In this document: one piece after another, positions 15,942-24,949 of the stretch | How the letters are laid out: the number at the start of each line of letters is the position of its first letter | How positions within the stretch are numbered: the stretch's first letter is position 1 | NCBI GenBank assembly: GCA_046295175.1 | Contig: JBKBNY010000017.1 | Location: forward strand, 12,971-76,970 | Length of the DNA: 64,000 bases | Direction: 5' to 3' | From: JALOLV01 sp046295175 | GTDB taxonomy: Bacteria > Bacteroidota > Bacteroidia > Cytophagales > Spirosomataceae | Position numbers and translations under genes: made by a program | The notes under the pieces: model-generated | The model's input: the letters and a program-made list of their open reading frames with translations, nothing else | The model's database searches: none | What the model was told of the DNA's origin: nothing

Positions 15942-17075
15942 ATGAAAAAGAGTGTAAAAATCTTAACAATTGGGTTGTTTGCGAGCTTGGGCTTGGCCAA
16001 TGCTCAAGACATCAACCAGCTAAAATTTAGCAGTTTTGAGTCGAATGTGGCACGTTTTGAGGCCTACAAAAAGTATGGTTTTCTCGATAAAAAAGGCAAT
16101 ACATTTGGCAATCGTTATGATAATGCCTTTGAGGTTTCGGAGGGGCTGATAGCTGTTTGTAAAGGGAAAAAATGGGGATTTGTCGATAAAGATGGCAAAG
16201 AAGTTATTTCGATTAACTACGACGAAGTTCAGAATTTCTCTCAAGGATTATCGGCAGTGAGAGTAGGAGAAAAGTGGGGATACATTGACAAAAAAGGAAG
16301 ATTTAAGATTGAACCAACGTACGAAGACGCTTTAGGTTTTACCGAAAACTTGGCGTTTGTAAGAATGTACGGTAAATGGGCAATCATTGATAAAAAAGGG
16401 CGACAAATTGCACATCCGCAATTCGATAAAGCCGAAAGTTTTGCCGAAGGATTAGCATCGGTTGCTATTGATGGTAAATATGGATATGTAGATAAAAAAG
16501 GCAAAGTCGCAATTACACTTCGATACAAATCAGCTCATAGTTTTGTTGGCGGAAGAGCCGCAGTTAGAATGGCAGATTCTAAGAAATGGGGCTTTATTGA
16601 TGCCAAAGATGGCCTCGTTGTGGCCGATATTTATGATGAAGTTGTCAATTATAGTGAAGGACTGGCGGTTGTTCGTAGTCGTAATAAGTGGGGTATAATT
16701 GATAAAGAAGGTGGCGAAGTAATACCAGTCATCTATGATTTTATTGAAGGAGTATCGGATGGTTTGGTTGTGGTTAAAATCCAGAATAAATACGGTATCG
16801 TCAATAAATTTGGTAAAGAAGTTACACCAGTAAAATATGATAACATTTGGGGATTCTCTGAAGGATTGGCCTGTGTTTCTATCAACAATAAGTTTGGATA
16901 TATCGACAAAAGCGGGCAAGAGACAATTCCGTTGATTTATGATTTAGCTTATAGTTTTTCGGATGGCTTGGCAAGGGTTTCGATTTTCGGTCGTGAAGGT
17001 TTTGTGAATAAAAAAGGTAAAGAATTATTTATCAAAAATCAACCATTCGATAATACGCTTTCGAGCAGAAAATAA
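15942..17075 (+). CDS. Secreted WG-repeat protein
   Basis: 377 residues. Signal peptide of about 21 residues ending NAQD. The rest is about ten tandem WG/KWG repeats of 30-35 residues, each of the form 'KWGFIDKKGK....YD.A..FSEGLA.V'. The repeats are believed to form a beta-propeller-like or solenoid fold for protein contacts outside the cell; function unknown. It has its own downstream terminator and divergent pheT upstream, so it is likely a single-gene transcript. Confidence 0.9.
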   Translation: MKKSVKILTIGLFASLGLANAQDINQLKFSSFESNVARFEAYKKYGFLDKKGNTFGNRYDNAFEVSEGLIAVCKGKKWGFVDKDGKEVISINYDEVQNFSQGLSAVRVGEKWGYIDKKGRFKIEPTYEDALGFTENLAFVRMYGKWAIIDKKGRQIAHPQFDKAESFAEGLASVAIDGKYGYVDKKGKVAITLRYKSAHSFVGGRAAVRMADSKKWGFIDAKDGLVVADIYDEVVNYSEGLAVVRSRNKWGIIDKEGGEVIPVIYDFIEGVSDGLVVVKIQNKYGIVNKFGKEVTPVKYDNIWGFSEGLACVSINNKFGYIDKSGQETIPLIYDLAYSFSDGLARVSIFGREGFVNKKGKELFIKNQPFDNTLSSRK

Positions 17076-17167
17076 TTTATTCGGTTAGTGTGTGATTAGT
17101 TTTCACTTTTGCTGTGCTTTCAAAAAGTATTTAGTTTTTCATGGTTCATATAAGTTGTTTAAGGGCG

Positions 17168-17191
17168 AAAGACGGATTTTATCCGTCTTTT
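17168..17191 (+). terminator. Intrinsic terminator of the WG-repeat gene
   Basis: Perfect ten-base stem (17168-17177 with 17181-17190), three-base loop TTT and T-run, 93 bases after the stop. Confidence 0.8.
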
Positions 17192-17245
17192 CACTTTTAT
17201 ACCGAGCTCGGACGGTAGTCAGACCGATTGAGTAAATTTCAAAAC

Positions 17246-17866
17246 CTATTTCACAGTCTCAAAGAAATAGGATTTCTTCTCATCGAAATCATCATAATTA
17301 TAAATTTCTTTTTTCCAATTTTTGATAGCGAAGTCAATCAACATCATGTCGCCTGCACATGCTATTGAATGAATAATAACCAAAACCGTAAAAAAAGTTA
17401 GGTAGTTTGGAAACTGTGCCATCAGAATTACTAAAACTGTTGTGATGATTACAAACGGAGCTGCCGCCAGCAGTGGGTATTCGCGTAGGTGTACTACATG
17501 ACGATTGGCAACTGTAAATACTGCAAAACCTTTTTTGGAGAATGAAAATCGAACATCTTTTGCTCCGATTAACCAGTAAGTGATAGCATGGATTCCTTCG
17601 TGTATTGGCAATAATACCACAAACATAAATGCAAATGCTACTAAGGCCTGTAAGGGTGCGTCAGAGAGTGAGATTAAGCCCTTTGCGATTTTTGCACCAA
17701 ATGAACCTCCCAGGTAACCTATGCCTAACATTAACAAACCAATGAAGGCCTTTATAAACCAACCTTGACCATAATTTTTGAAAAAAGGTGTAGGGTTGTG
17801 TAAGTCGATTTGGGCAATTTGTTCAAATTGATTTTTGTTTTGGAGTGCTTCGATTGTTGGTTTCAT
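17246..17866 (-). CDS. DUF3267-type membrane putative metallopeptidase
   Basis: 206 residues with about four transmembrane segments (about 37-52, 72-88, 120-145 and 150-175). The second segment ends in HEGIH (residues 89-93), an HExxH zinc site typical of DUF3267 putative zincins. Family members resemble membrane-embedded peptidases, but proteolysis has not been demonstrated for most. It is the last gene of a minus-strand run after LysE and the DUF922-like gene; the 12 bases before its start hold part of a hairpin that also overlaps the end of the DUF922-like gene. The substrate is unknown. Confidence 0.8.
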   Translation of the reverse strand: MKPTIEALQNKNQFEQIAQIDLHNPTPFFKNYGQGWFIKAFIGLLMLGIGYLGGSFGAKIAKGLISLSDAPLQALVAFAFMFVVLLPIHEGIHAITYWLIGAKDVRFSFSKKGFAVFTVANRHVVHLREYPLLAAAPFVIITTVLVILMAQFPNYLTFFTVLVIIHSIACAGDMMLIDFAIKNWKKEIYNYDDFDEKKSYFFETVK

Positions 17867-17878
17867 GATTTTAGGGAT

Positions 17879-17899
17879 AAACGAGTTGAAAACTCGTTT
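17879..17899. repeat. CGRGTT-N3-AACYCG hairpin, copy 1
   Basis: Nine-base perfect stem AAACGAGTT / AACTCGTTT with loop GAA. It touches the stop codon of the DUF922-like gene. Same architecture as the hairpins at 25965, 36074 and 54534. Confidence 0.6.
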
Positions 17900-18984
17900 T
17901 ACAAATTAAATTCTTGTAATTGTTTACTGATTTTTTCGGCCCATTCAGCTTGACGACTTATGTTTAGGCTGTGATTAGTCTCGGCATCGTAGGCTTTTTG
18001 CATTTGATTCATTTCTCGATAAAAATCAATGTATTCGTATTGTATCAAACTATTTAAATCATCGATTGTTTCGGCTTCGAGTTCGAGTATTCTCTTTTTA
18101 AATCTTTCGCTAATAACCCGAGCAATATCAAAATGGATTTGTTCGTGGGCCAATGCCGATTCGGTTTTCGATTCGGTCGAAGCCCAAGACATACCACGCA
18201 CCATGTAAGGTTTTACTTGGATATACGCCCAAATAATGCCCTCTTTTACCGTAAACTTACTCGTATAAGCGAAGTTGGCAAACACAGCCGCACCATAATT
18301 TGACGGACTAAATGCTGGTCTTCGACCTCTAAAGTCATCCCACGTTAGCTTACGAGTGTAATGGTAAATCGTGTCTTCATCGTTTTGGAGCGTATCTGGC
18401 AAAAATACAATCTTAACGCCTTTGGCCAATCGTTCATCTTTGAGAGAATTTAGTCCAAACCAACCATTTAGGTATTTGATTGTGCTAATAATAGATTTCC
18501 GAATCAAGGGTTCGTAATTATCGACATGAGCCGTCCCAAGTGTTCGGGTGTAAGTATGGCCTGCTTCGGCACTTGTAATTTCTACTGTGTCGTTTTTACT
18601 GATTCTTTCAAAACCAACCCAAAGTCGTAATTCGCCTTCGATTCGCTCGGTATTGATTTTCTTTTCTTTGATACTCAATTCTTTTACTTTAAAAATTACC
18701 TTAACGCCAGTAGAATCTTGAATGAGATTTCTGATTAGATAGTTTTGAATTGATTTTGCAGCTCCGCCCGAGAGATAGACATTTTCTCGACTACCATTAA
18801 CAGTAAAAAGACTTCCAATTCGCTCGCTTGAAGAAGTTGCCGATGCAATCTGAAAACCTTTTGCAGATGGATAAATGCGTTGATTTTTTAGAGAAATGTA
18901 GATTTGTGAATATGAATACGACGAACAAAACAATAGAACAATCAAGCACAAATATTGCCCAATATTTCTAAATTTTTTGTTCAT
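17899..18984 (-). CDS. Secreted DUF922-like putative zinc protease
   Basis: 361 residues. Signal peptide of about 26 residues (ending SYSQ). N-terminal half (about 30-200) is beta-rich and unrecognised. The C-terminal part has the DUF922 signature: LTWDDFRGRRP near residue 215, then LAHEQIHFDIA with HExxH at residues 280-284. Predicted zinc-dependent peptidase of the periplasm or cell surface; activity unproven. Its start overlaps the stop of the LysE gene by four bases (ATGA), so it is co-translated, and it precedes another HExxH protein gene. Good family call, function inferred. Confidence 0.8.
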   Translation of the reverse strand: MNKKFRNIGQYLCLIVLLFCSSYSYSQIYISLKNQRIYPSAKGFQIASATSSSERIGSLFTVNGSRENVYLSGGAAKSIQNYLIRNLIQDSTGVKVIFKVKELSIKEKKINTERIEGELRLWVGFERISKNDTVEITSAEAGHTYTRTLGTAHVDNYEPLIRKSIISTIKYLNGWFGLNSLKDERLAKGVKIVFLPDTLQNDEDTIYHYTRKLTWDDFRGRRPAFSPSNYGAAVFANFAYTSKFTVKEGIIWAYIQVKPYMVRGMSWASTESKTESALAHEQIHFDIARVISERFKKRILELEAETIDDLNSLIQYEYIDFYREMNQMQKAYDAETNHSLNISRQAEWAEKISKQLQEFNL

Positions 18985-19604
18985 TTTTTTGAAAGTAATG
19001 CAATTCGGATTCCGAGGTAAATCAAAACGATTCCAGTGATTTTTTCTTGAATTTGACTGAATTTTGGGAATCTAACAAGCCAATTACCCAATCTACCAAA
19101 CAAAATAGCAACGAGAATGTTTACGACAGTCCCCGACAGATTGAACCACATACCCAAAATGAGTAATTGCCAATGGTAATTGTTGCTTTCGGGATGAATA
19201 AATTGTGGTAAAAATGCCAAGAAAAATAGAGCAACTTTAGGGTTCAATGTATTGGTGATTACTCCTTGCCAAAATATTTTATTTAGGCTAACAGATTCAT
19301 TTTGAGCCAATTCAAATCTCGAAGTCTTCGAGAAAATACTTTTTATGCCAAGGTAAATTAGGTAGGCGGCTCCTAAATATTTGATTACCTCAAAAGCCAA
19401 AGCCGACTGTGCAATGATGGCCGAAACTCCGACGACTGCCGCCAACAAATGCACCAAACAACCGACAGCAATGCCCAAAGCCGAGATAACTCCAGCCCAA
19501 ATGCCTTGGTTGGTACTTTTGGTAGCGACGTAAATCATGTCATTGCCGGGTGTGATGTTGAGCATCAACGATGCAAATGCAAACATCCAGAAATCTTGTG
19601 GCAT
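18981..19604 (-). CDS. LysE-family amino acid exporter
   Basis: 207 residues, six transmembrane segments, standard length for LysE/RhtB. The N-terminal LNITPGNDMIYVATKS contains the family's conserved 'TPGPd/n' turn. Inner-membrane exporter for amino acids or related metabolites; the specific substrate cannot be predicted. First gene of a run with the DUF922-like and DUF3267-type genes; the four-base overlap with the former suggests coordinated synthesis although no functional link is known. Confidence 0.9.
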   Translation of the reverse strand: MPQDFWMFAFASLMLNITPGNDMIYVATKSTNQGIWAGVISALGIAVGCLVHLLAAVVGVSAIIAQSALAFEVIKYLGAAYLIYLGIKSIFSKTSRFELAQNESVSLNKIFWQGVITNTLNPKVALFFLAFLPQFIHPESNNYHWQLLILGMWFNLSGTVVNILVAILFGRLGNWLVRFPKFSQIQEKITGIVLIYLGIRIALLSKK

Positions 19605-19639
19605 GGGGAATTTATGTAAGATACCAGTAATATTTAGGT

Positions 19640-20746
19640 TTAATGCTTAGAGGATAAGATTCTAAATTCATTGAAATTCAAGACTTTGTATTGAGTCTTT
19701 TCCCTTTCAAGTGTTCCTTTTAAGTAAATAGTTTTATTATATTTATGGGCATCAATTGCTTGTAAGTATTTATCTTTAGAAAGCTTTATTGAAACTAAAT
19801 GCTTTACATTGTTTAAGAAACCTTCCATCTTAATTGTGTTAGTATCTCCTTCAACATCTTTTGAATTTAGCTCAACAACCCTTCCAAAAAACTCAGCATT
19901 GATGATTTCGTTTAAATGTTCTCTAACTGCTTTTGTAAATGTTTTTATTGATTCGGTCTTGCTCTTGTTTAATTTTTGGACTTCGGTCTTCATTGAACCT
20001 TCAACACCTTTCAACAAAATCTCTACATCACTATTTCTAAGTTCATCGTATAAGTCTTTTAAATCTTCCGAAATGTTAACACTTATTTTTTCTTTATTAA
20101 GTTTCAAAAATGCAGTATCAAATGTTGTATGCTCTTGGTTATCAATCACACTTTCATTGATAAATGATGATACCACCATTAAATTATCAGTAACTTCTCT
20201 ACCAATTATACCTTTATCGAATAGATTTTCTTCTCTTATTAGCTCTTGTTTAGGAACCTGAATCTTTGTGATTAGGCTTCCTTTGTCATTTTTCAAGAAT
20301 TTACACATATTTAAGAATCTATCAGCCTCTTCTATTTTACTTTCTTGAAAATGTGCGTTTTTTCGGACCGTGAAAATTGCAGAGTCGTATAATACCTTTT
20401 CAATATTTTTCAATAAATCTTTGAAGAATTCGATTGAAGGTTTTTCATCTATATTTTGACCTTCAATGTGAAATTGTAAAATGTCTTTGTTCTCTATAAT
20501 AATGGTTTCTAAGTCTTCCAAAGATTCTTGGTATATGTTGCTAATTATATCTATAATTTTTGCTGCATTTTCTTCAAAGTCGATTGATTGATAGTTAATT
20601 GGAATATATATTCTGTAGTCGCTATCAATTTTTAGGTGAGCTGGTGGTGCAAATAATTCATAACGAGGTTTTGTGTCGGTGATTTGCCAACTTTTTGACT
20701 TCAAATAACTCTTGATGTTATTATGTATAGATTGTGGAGTGTTCAT
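19640..20746 (-). CDS. Unrecognised 368-residue protein paired with DUF4365-like nuclease
   Basis: No known domain recognised. No signal peptide or membrane segment. Residues 1-130 are mixed alpha/beta with an N-terminal 'SIHNNIKSYLKSKSWQ' helix; residues about 220-300 are highly helical and charged (KDLYDELRNSDVEILLKGVEGSMKTE). The C-terminus (about 300-368) is strand-rich with KTIYLKGTLEREKTQYKVLNF, reminiscent of a small beta-barrel. The Lys/Asn/Ile-rich, AT-rich composition is stronger than in flanking genes, which hints at horizontal acquisition. It starts two bases after the DUF4365-like gene, so the pair is one unit. Possibly the sensor or effector partner in a defence-type module; that is inference. 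Confidence 0.7.
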   Translation of the reverse strand: MNTPQSIHNNIKSYLKSKSWQITDTKPRYELFAPPAHLKIDSDYRIYIPINYQSIDFEENAAKIIDIISNIYQESLEDLETIIIENKDILQFHIEGQNIDEKPSIEFFKDLLKNIEKVLYDSAIFTVRKNAHFQESKIEEADRFLNMCKFLKNDKGSLITKIQVPKQELIREENLFDKGIIGREVTDNLMVVSSFINESVIDNQEHTTFDTAFLKLNKEKISVNISEDLKDLYDELRNSDVEILLKGVEGSMKTEVQKLNKSKTESIKTFTKAVREHLNEIINAEFFGRVVELNSKDVEGDTNTIKMEGFLNNVKHLVSIKLSKDKYLQAIDAHKYNKTIYLKGTLEREKTQYKVLNFNEFRILSSKH

Positions 20747-20748
20747 AG

Positions 20749-21258
20749 TTAGCTAAAGTTTTCAAATAATTCCTTGAACGAGTCAATCGTAATTAAGTTG
20801 CTTGTTGGTATCTTTATACTTTCACTATATAGATTTGTAGTATGATTAATATCCTCTGGATAATACCAATAAGCACATTTTCTGACAATAAGTTCTTCAC
20901 CGTTTAAAGTAAGCCAATCTGTTCTATTTTCGGGCAATAAAAATAGGATTAAAATCAACGGCTTATTTGCATTTTTACGGTCAATCAAGTCATTAAATGT
21001 TTTTGCCTCTAAGTTGTAAGTTATATAATCTTTATTTTGTTTTATCCCTTTTAGAGTAGTTGACTTTGCCTGTATTTTAAGTTCTCGACCAGTTTCGATT
21101 CTTCTTTTTGAACCATTTTCTTCACGATATTTGATTTCAAATATTGATAAATCTCTACCATAATCTTTTTTAGGTGCATCTGTACTAAAGCCAAGATAAT
21201 TGGCTATTAATTCAATAAAACTTATTGAGATAGATTCTTTTATGTGTTCTTCTGTCAT
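20749..21258 (-). CDS. DUF4365-like (PD-(D/E)xK-type) protein
   Basis: 169 residues. Pattern: a helix with Glu16, the strand motif YGRDLSIFEI with Asp36, then LKIQAKST with Gln63-x-Lys65. Glu...Asp...QxK is the catalytic layout of DUF4365 and other PD-(D/E)xK nuclease-fold proteins. The C-terminal half is less conserved. Such genes are frequent in restriction-modification and defence islands, often beside another uncharacterised gene, as here with the 368-residue neighbour two bases downstream. AT-rich relative to neighbours. Nuclease activity predicted, not shown; target unknown. Confidence 0.75.
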   Translation of the reverse strand: MTEEHIKESISISFIELIANYLGFSTDAPKKDYGRDLSIFEIKYREENGSKRRIETGRELKIQAKSTTLKGIKQNKDYITYNLEAKTFNDLIDRKNANKPLILILFLLPENRTDWLTLNGEELIVRKCAYWYYPEDINHTTNLYSESIKIPTSNLITIDSFKELFENFS

Positions 21259-21303
21259 TTATTTTGTTGTTGTATAGAGAATTATGATGCAATTTAAAAT
21301 TTT

Positions 21304-22638
21304 TTAGTCTAACACCAAATACAACAAAACCACCACTAAAAAGCTCACTAATCCCTGAATACCCGTCAGAATTGTATGGGTTCGGTAAGCGTCACGGGTT
21401 GTTAGACCGGTGAATTGTGCCACAACCCAAAACCAAGCGTCGTTGGTGTGCGAAACCACCATTGCACCACTACCAACAGCCATAACTACCAAAACAATTT
21501 GTAAACTTTCGGTAAAACCCATCGAGGCCAAAAGCGGAGCTAAAATACTGGTTGTGAGTACCATTGCGGTTGTGGTTGAACCTTGGGCGGTCTTAAAAAA
21601 TGCCGCAATTAAGAATGCCATCGACAAAAACACAACACCCGATACTTCGTTTGTTGCCAACCAACTACTCACCATATCTTTGAGGGCAGTTTCTTTTAAA
21701 ATTGCTCCGAATGCCCCACCAGCACCCACAAGTACTAAGGTTGTGCCGCAGTGTTCGATTCCATTTTTGAAACACGCAAAAATCTTCTCTGATGGTTTTT
21801 CGGGAAACAAACTGTAACTAAAAAATATGGCAATCAGAAACGAAACTAACGGACTGCCTAAGAAAACCATCCACTTAGTAACTGAGCTATCAGGATTGAT
21901 GATTTTGGCAAACGAAGCTGCCGAAATCAAGATGATTGGTAGTAGAATTGGCATAAAGGCCTTCCAAGCGGGCGGGAGTTTTGGATGATTCGATTCTTCG
22001 ATTTTATTTGAATCAACGTCTTCGATGATTTCTAAATCTTTGGCGTACCGATTGGCAAACCACGTGCTGACAAACAAACTCGGAATCGAGACAACCAAAC
22101 CCACCAAAATAACTAAGCCAATCGAATCTGAAATGTTGAGATTTCCTGCCGCCGAAAGCGGCCCAGGAGTTGGTGGAACGAGCGTGTGTGTGGCAAATAA
22201 CCCACCCGAAAGGGCAATGGCGATTGTTCCGAGTGGTTTTTGGGCTTTTTTTGCAACGATTTTGTTGAGTTTTGATAGGATGATGAACCCAGAATCACAG
22301 AAGACAGGTATCCCGACAATCGCCCCAATGATTGACATCGCAAAAGATGGGTGCTTCTTGCCGAAAGTGTTCAGAATCACCTCCGAAACCTTAATTGCCG
22401 CCCCTGATTTATCCAAAATTGCCCCGATGATACATCCTAAAATCACCATCAAACCAATCTTTGACATTAATTCACCAAAACCTTTTCCGATGGTTTCGGC
22501 CAATTTATCAATCGGTAATCCTGCAAAAATACCAACGCCCAAAGCCGCCAAAAGCAAACCAACAAGCGGGTGAAGTTTTAAGAGTGTTGAGGATAAAATA
22601 ATGAAAGTAATGGCAAGTAATACTACGAGGATAATCAT
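21304..22638 (-). CDS. GntP-family gluconate:H+ symporter
   Basis: 444 residues from ATG 22638; a TTG 60 bases upstream is rejected because family members begin at the first hydrophobic segment (MIILVVLLAIT). About twelve transmembrane segments. The conserved 'HPLVGLLLAALGVGIF' and 'VPPTPGPLSAAGNL' (periplasmic loop before TM6) are GntP hallmarks, as is the C-terminal 'SHTNDAWFWVVAQF'. Imports gluconate or related sugar acids with protons. No gluconate kinase nearby. The DUF4365-like gene begins 45 bases downstream on the same strand. Confidence 0.92.
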   Translation of the reverse strand: MIILVVLLAITFIILSSTLLKLHPLVGLLLAALGVGIFAGLPIDKLAETIGKGFGELMSKIGLMVILGCIIGAILDKSGAAIKVSEVILNTFGKKHPSFAMSIIGAIVGIPVFCDSGFIILSKLNKIVAKKAQKPLGTIAIALSGGLFATHTLVPPTPGPLSAAGNLNISDSIGLVILVGLVVSIPSLFVSTWFANRYAKDLEIIEDVDSNKIEESNHPKLPPAWKAFMPILLPIILISAASFAKIINPDSSVTKWMVFLGSPLVSFLIAIFFSYSLFPEKPSEKIFACFKNGIEHCGTTLVLVGAGGAFGAILKETALKDMVSSWLATNEVSGVVFLSMAFLIAAFFKTAQGSTTTAMVLTTSILAPLLASMGFTESLQIVLVVMAVGSGAMVVSHTNDAWFWVVAQFTGLTTRDAYRTHTILTGIQGLVSFLVVVLLYLVLD

Positions 22639-22761
22639 GGAATTTGATTTTAGGGTCGAATAAAGTTCAAATTTGGTTTTATGCTGGCTATCAAGCAAGT
22701 TTTTGAACTTAAAATATCAGTTTCATAAAATGGTTTTACTATTTTTCTCTTTATTTATTTG

Positions 22762-22769
22762 TACCTTTG
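22762..22769 (+). promoter_or_regulatory. -7 element for the ABC-F gene
   Basis: TACCTTTG fits TAnnTTTG, 26 bases before the ATG at 22796. A clean TTG at -33 is not obvious. Confidence 0.5.
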
Positions 22770-22795
22770 CACCTTGAAAACTTTGAACTCATAAA

Positions 22796-24421
22796 ATGCT
22801 ATCAGTATCTAATCTTTCGTTGCGTTTTGGCAAACGTGTATTATTTGAAGACGTAAATATCAAATTTACCGAAGGCAATTGCTACGGTCTTATCGGGGCA
22901 AATGGTGCGGGTAAATCCACTTTCATAAAAATTCTTTCGGGCGAAATCGAACCTACTTCTGGCTCTGTGGCTATGAATCCGGGCGAGAGATTGTCTATTT
23001 TGAAACAAAATCAAAACGATTATGACGAATATACGGTCTTGAATACCGTTTTGATGGGAAACAAGAAACTCTACGACATCATCCAAGAAAAAGATGCGAT
23101 TTACGCAAAACCAGATTTTTCGGAGGAAGATGGTAACCGTGCTGCCGAACTCGAAGGCGAATTTGCCGAAATGAACGGTTGGGAAGCCGAATCTGATGCA
23201 GCAGCCCTGCTAAGTGGCTTAGGTATAACCGAAGATTTGCATTATTCTACGATGGCAGAATTGAATGGTTCTGAGAAAGTAAAGGTACTTTTGGCTCAAG
23301 CACTTTTCGGAAATCCTGATATTTTATTGCTCGATGAGCCTACCAACAACCTTGATGTTGAGTCTATTATGTGGCTCGAAAACTTCTTGGCCGATTTCAA
23401 AAATACGGTAATTGTCGTTTCTCACGACCGCCATTTCTTAGATGAGGTTTGTACGCATATCGCCGATTTAGATTTTGGTAAAATCCAGATGTATGCTGGT
23501 AACTACACTTTCTGGTACGAATCTTCGCAATTAGCGGCTCGCCAACGTGCCGACCAAAATAAGAAAAACGAAGAAAAACGTAAAGAATTAGAAGAATTCA
23601 TCCGTCGATTCTCGGCCAACGTGGCTAAATCTAAACAAGCTACGGCTCGTCAGAAAATGTTGGATAAACTGACGGTTGATGATATTAAACCTTCGTCTCG
23701 CAAATATCCATTCATCAATTTCAAAGGTGAACGAGAAGTGGGCGACCAAGTATTGACTGTTGAAAACCTATCCAAAAAAGCAGAAGACGGTACTTATTTA
23801 TTCAAGGATATTTCGTTTTCGGTTAATAAAGGTGATAAAATTGCTTTCTTTTCAAGAGATAGCGTGGCGGTTACTGCATTCTTCGATATTTTGATGGGTG
23901 AAGCAAAAGCCGACGGAGGCGAATTTAAGTGGGGTGTTACAACGACTCAATCATATTTACCAAACGACAACAGCAGTTATTTCAGTAATCCAAACCTAAA
24001 TTTGGTAGATTGGCTACGTCAGTTTACCAATAACCCAGAGCATGATGACAACTTTGTGCGTGGATTTTTGGGTAGGATGCTATTCTCAGGCGATGAGGCC
24101 TTGAAAAAATGTACTGTACTTTCGGGAGGTGAAAAACAACGTTGTATGTTTAGTAAAATGATGTTTTCGGGTGCAAACGTTAATATTTTTGACGAACCAA
24201 CCAACCACCTTGACCTCGAATCAATCACGGCATTAAACAATGGAATGATGGACACAAATAACGTTGTATTATTCACTTGTCATGACCATAAATTGACCCA
24301 AACGGTGGCAAATCGTATCATAGAATTAACCCCTCGTGGATGTATTGATAAGTTGATGGATTACGACGACTACATTACCGACGAGCGTGTTAAAACACAA
24401 AAAGAGGAATTATATCGTTGA
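22796..24421 (+). CDS. ABC-F family ATPase, YbiT-like
   Basis: 541 residues, two nucleotide-binding domains and no membrane part, soluble ribosome-associated ABC-F type. Domain 1 is canonical: Walker A GANGAGKST, signature-like LNGSEK, Walker B LLLDEPTNN. An arm/linker follows (about 240-300: AARQRADQNKKNEEKRKEL). Domain 2 has a degenerate Walker A (FFSRDSVAVTAF instead of GxxGxGKS/T) but an intact signature LSGGEKQR and Walker B NIFDEPTNH. The degenerate site seems to be common in Bacteroidota YbiT-like proteins (from memory). Role: probably translation factor relieving stalls, by family; not a transporter. Confidence 0.9.
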   Translation: MLSVSNLSLRFGKRVLFEDVNIKFTEGNCYGLIGANGAGKSTFIKILSGEIEPTSGSVAMNPGERLSILKQNQNDYDEYTVLNTVLMGNKKLYDIIQEKDAIYAKPDFSEEDGNRAAELEGEFAEMNGWEAESDAAALLSGLGITEDLHYSTMAELNGSEKVKVLLAQALFGNPDILLLDEPTNNLDVESIMWLENFLADFKNTVIVVSHDRHFLDEVCTHIADLDFGKIQMYAGNYTFWYESSQLAARQRADQNKKNEEKRKELEEFIRRFSANVAKSKQATARQKMLDKLTVDDIKPSSRKYPFINFKGEREVGDQVLTVENLSKKAEDGTYLFKDISFSVNKGDKIAFFSRDSVAVTAFFDILMGEAKADGGEFKWGVTTTQSYLPNDNSSYFSNPNLNLVDWLRQFTNNPEHDDNFVRGFLGRMLFSGDEALKKCTVLSGGEKQRCMFSKMMFSGANVNIFDEPTNHLDLESITALNNGMMDTNNVVLFTCHDHKLTQTVANRIIELTPRGCIDKLMDYDDYITDERVKTQKEELYR

Positions 24422-24460
24422 GATTTGCTCTAAATTGTATAATTTCTTAATTTTATTTCA

Positions 24461-24946
24461 ATGTTAGAATTCGATTCAAGAGGAAATATTTTCCCGTACG
24501 AAAGAAATAAAATTACACTGACAGAATTTGAAGAAATATTTGTGGAGAATTTCCGTGGTTCAACAAACCGTCGCAAATTATTTGATAATTATTTGCGTTA
24601 TATTAACGATTTCCAAAATCAAATATCCCCAAATTTCGTTCACTGGATTGATGGTAGCTTTGTAACAAAAAAAGAAAATCCAAATGATTTAGATTTAGTA
24701 ACTATTCTAAACTTTGATATTGTTTGTATTAAGAAAGAATTATTAAGAGAAAGGTTCTTGTTTAAAGCTGCACAGAATGAATATAACATTGATGCCTATT
24801 TAATTGAGCAATATTCGATTAGTAGTAATAATCGACACATTACTGAAATTGATAGTTTATATTGGGTCAATTGGTTTACGAAAACTAAACCCAACAGAGC
24901 AAAACAAAAATTCTTAAAGGGATTTATTGAAATCGAATTTTTATAA
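24461..24946 (+). CDS. Nucleotidyltransferase-like protein (DUF6932-like)
   Basis: 161 residues. Contains DGSFVTKKENPNDLDLV with G65-S66 and D76-x-D78, the GS...DxD signature of a minimal nucleotidyltransferase. N-terminal ~45 residues are helical. This layout matches the small DUF6932-type proteins; the substrate may be a nucleotide, nucleic acid or partner protein, as in MNT-type antitoxins. No third carboxylate is certain, so catalysis is unproven. The next gene begins three bases after the stop, so the two are probably a unit. Lies 39 bases after the ABC-F gene. Confidence 0.7.
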   Translation: MLEFDSRGNIFPYERNKITLTEFEEIFVENFRGSTNRRKLFDNYLRYINDFQNQISPNFVHWIDGSFVTKKENPNDLDLVTILNFDIVCIKKELLRERFLFKAAQNEYNIDAYLIEQYSISSNNRHITEIDSLYWVNWFTKTKPNRAKQKFLKGFIEIEFL

Positions 24947-24949
24947 ATC

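Noticed and set aside
19809..20261. 150-codon frame opposite to the 368-residue gene
   Set aside because: Ser/Leu-rich antisense shadow, typical mirror of Lys/Glu/Asn-rich coding DNA.
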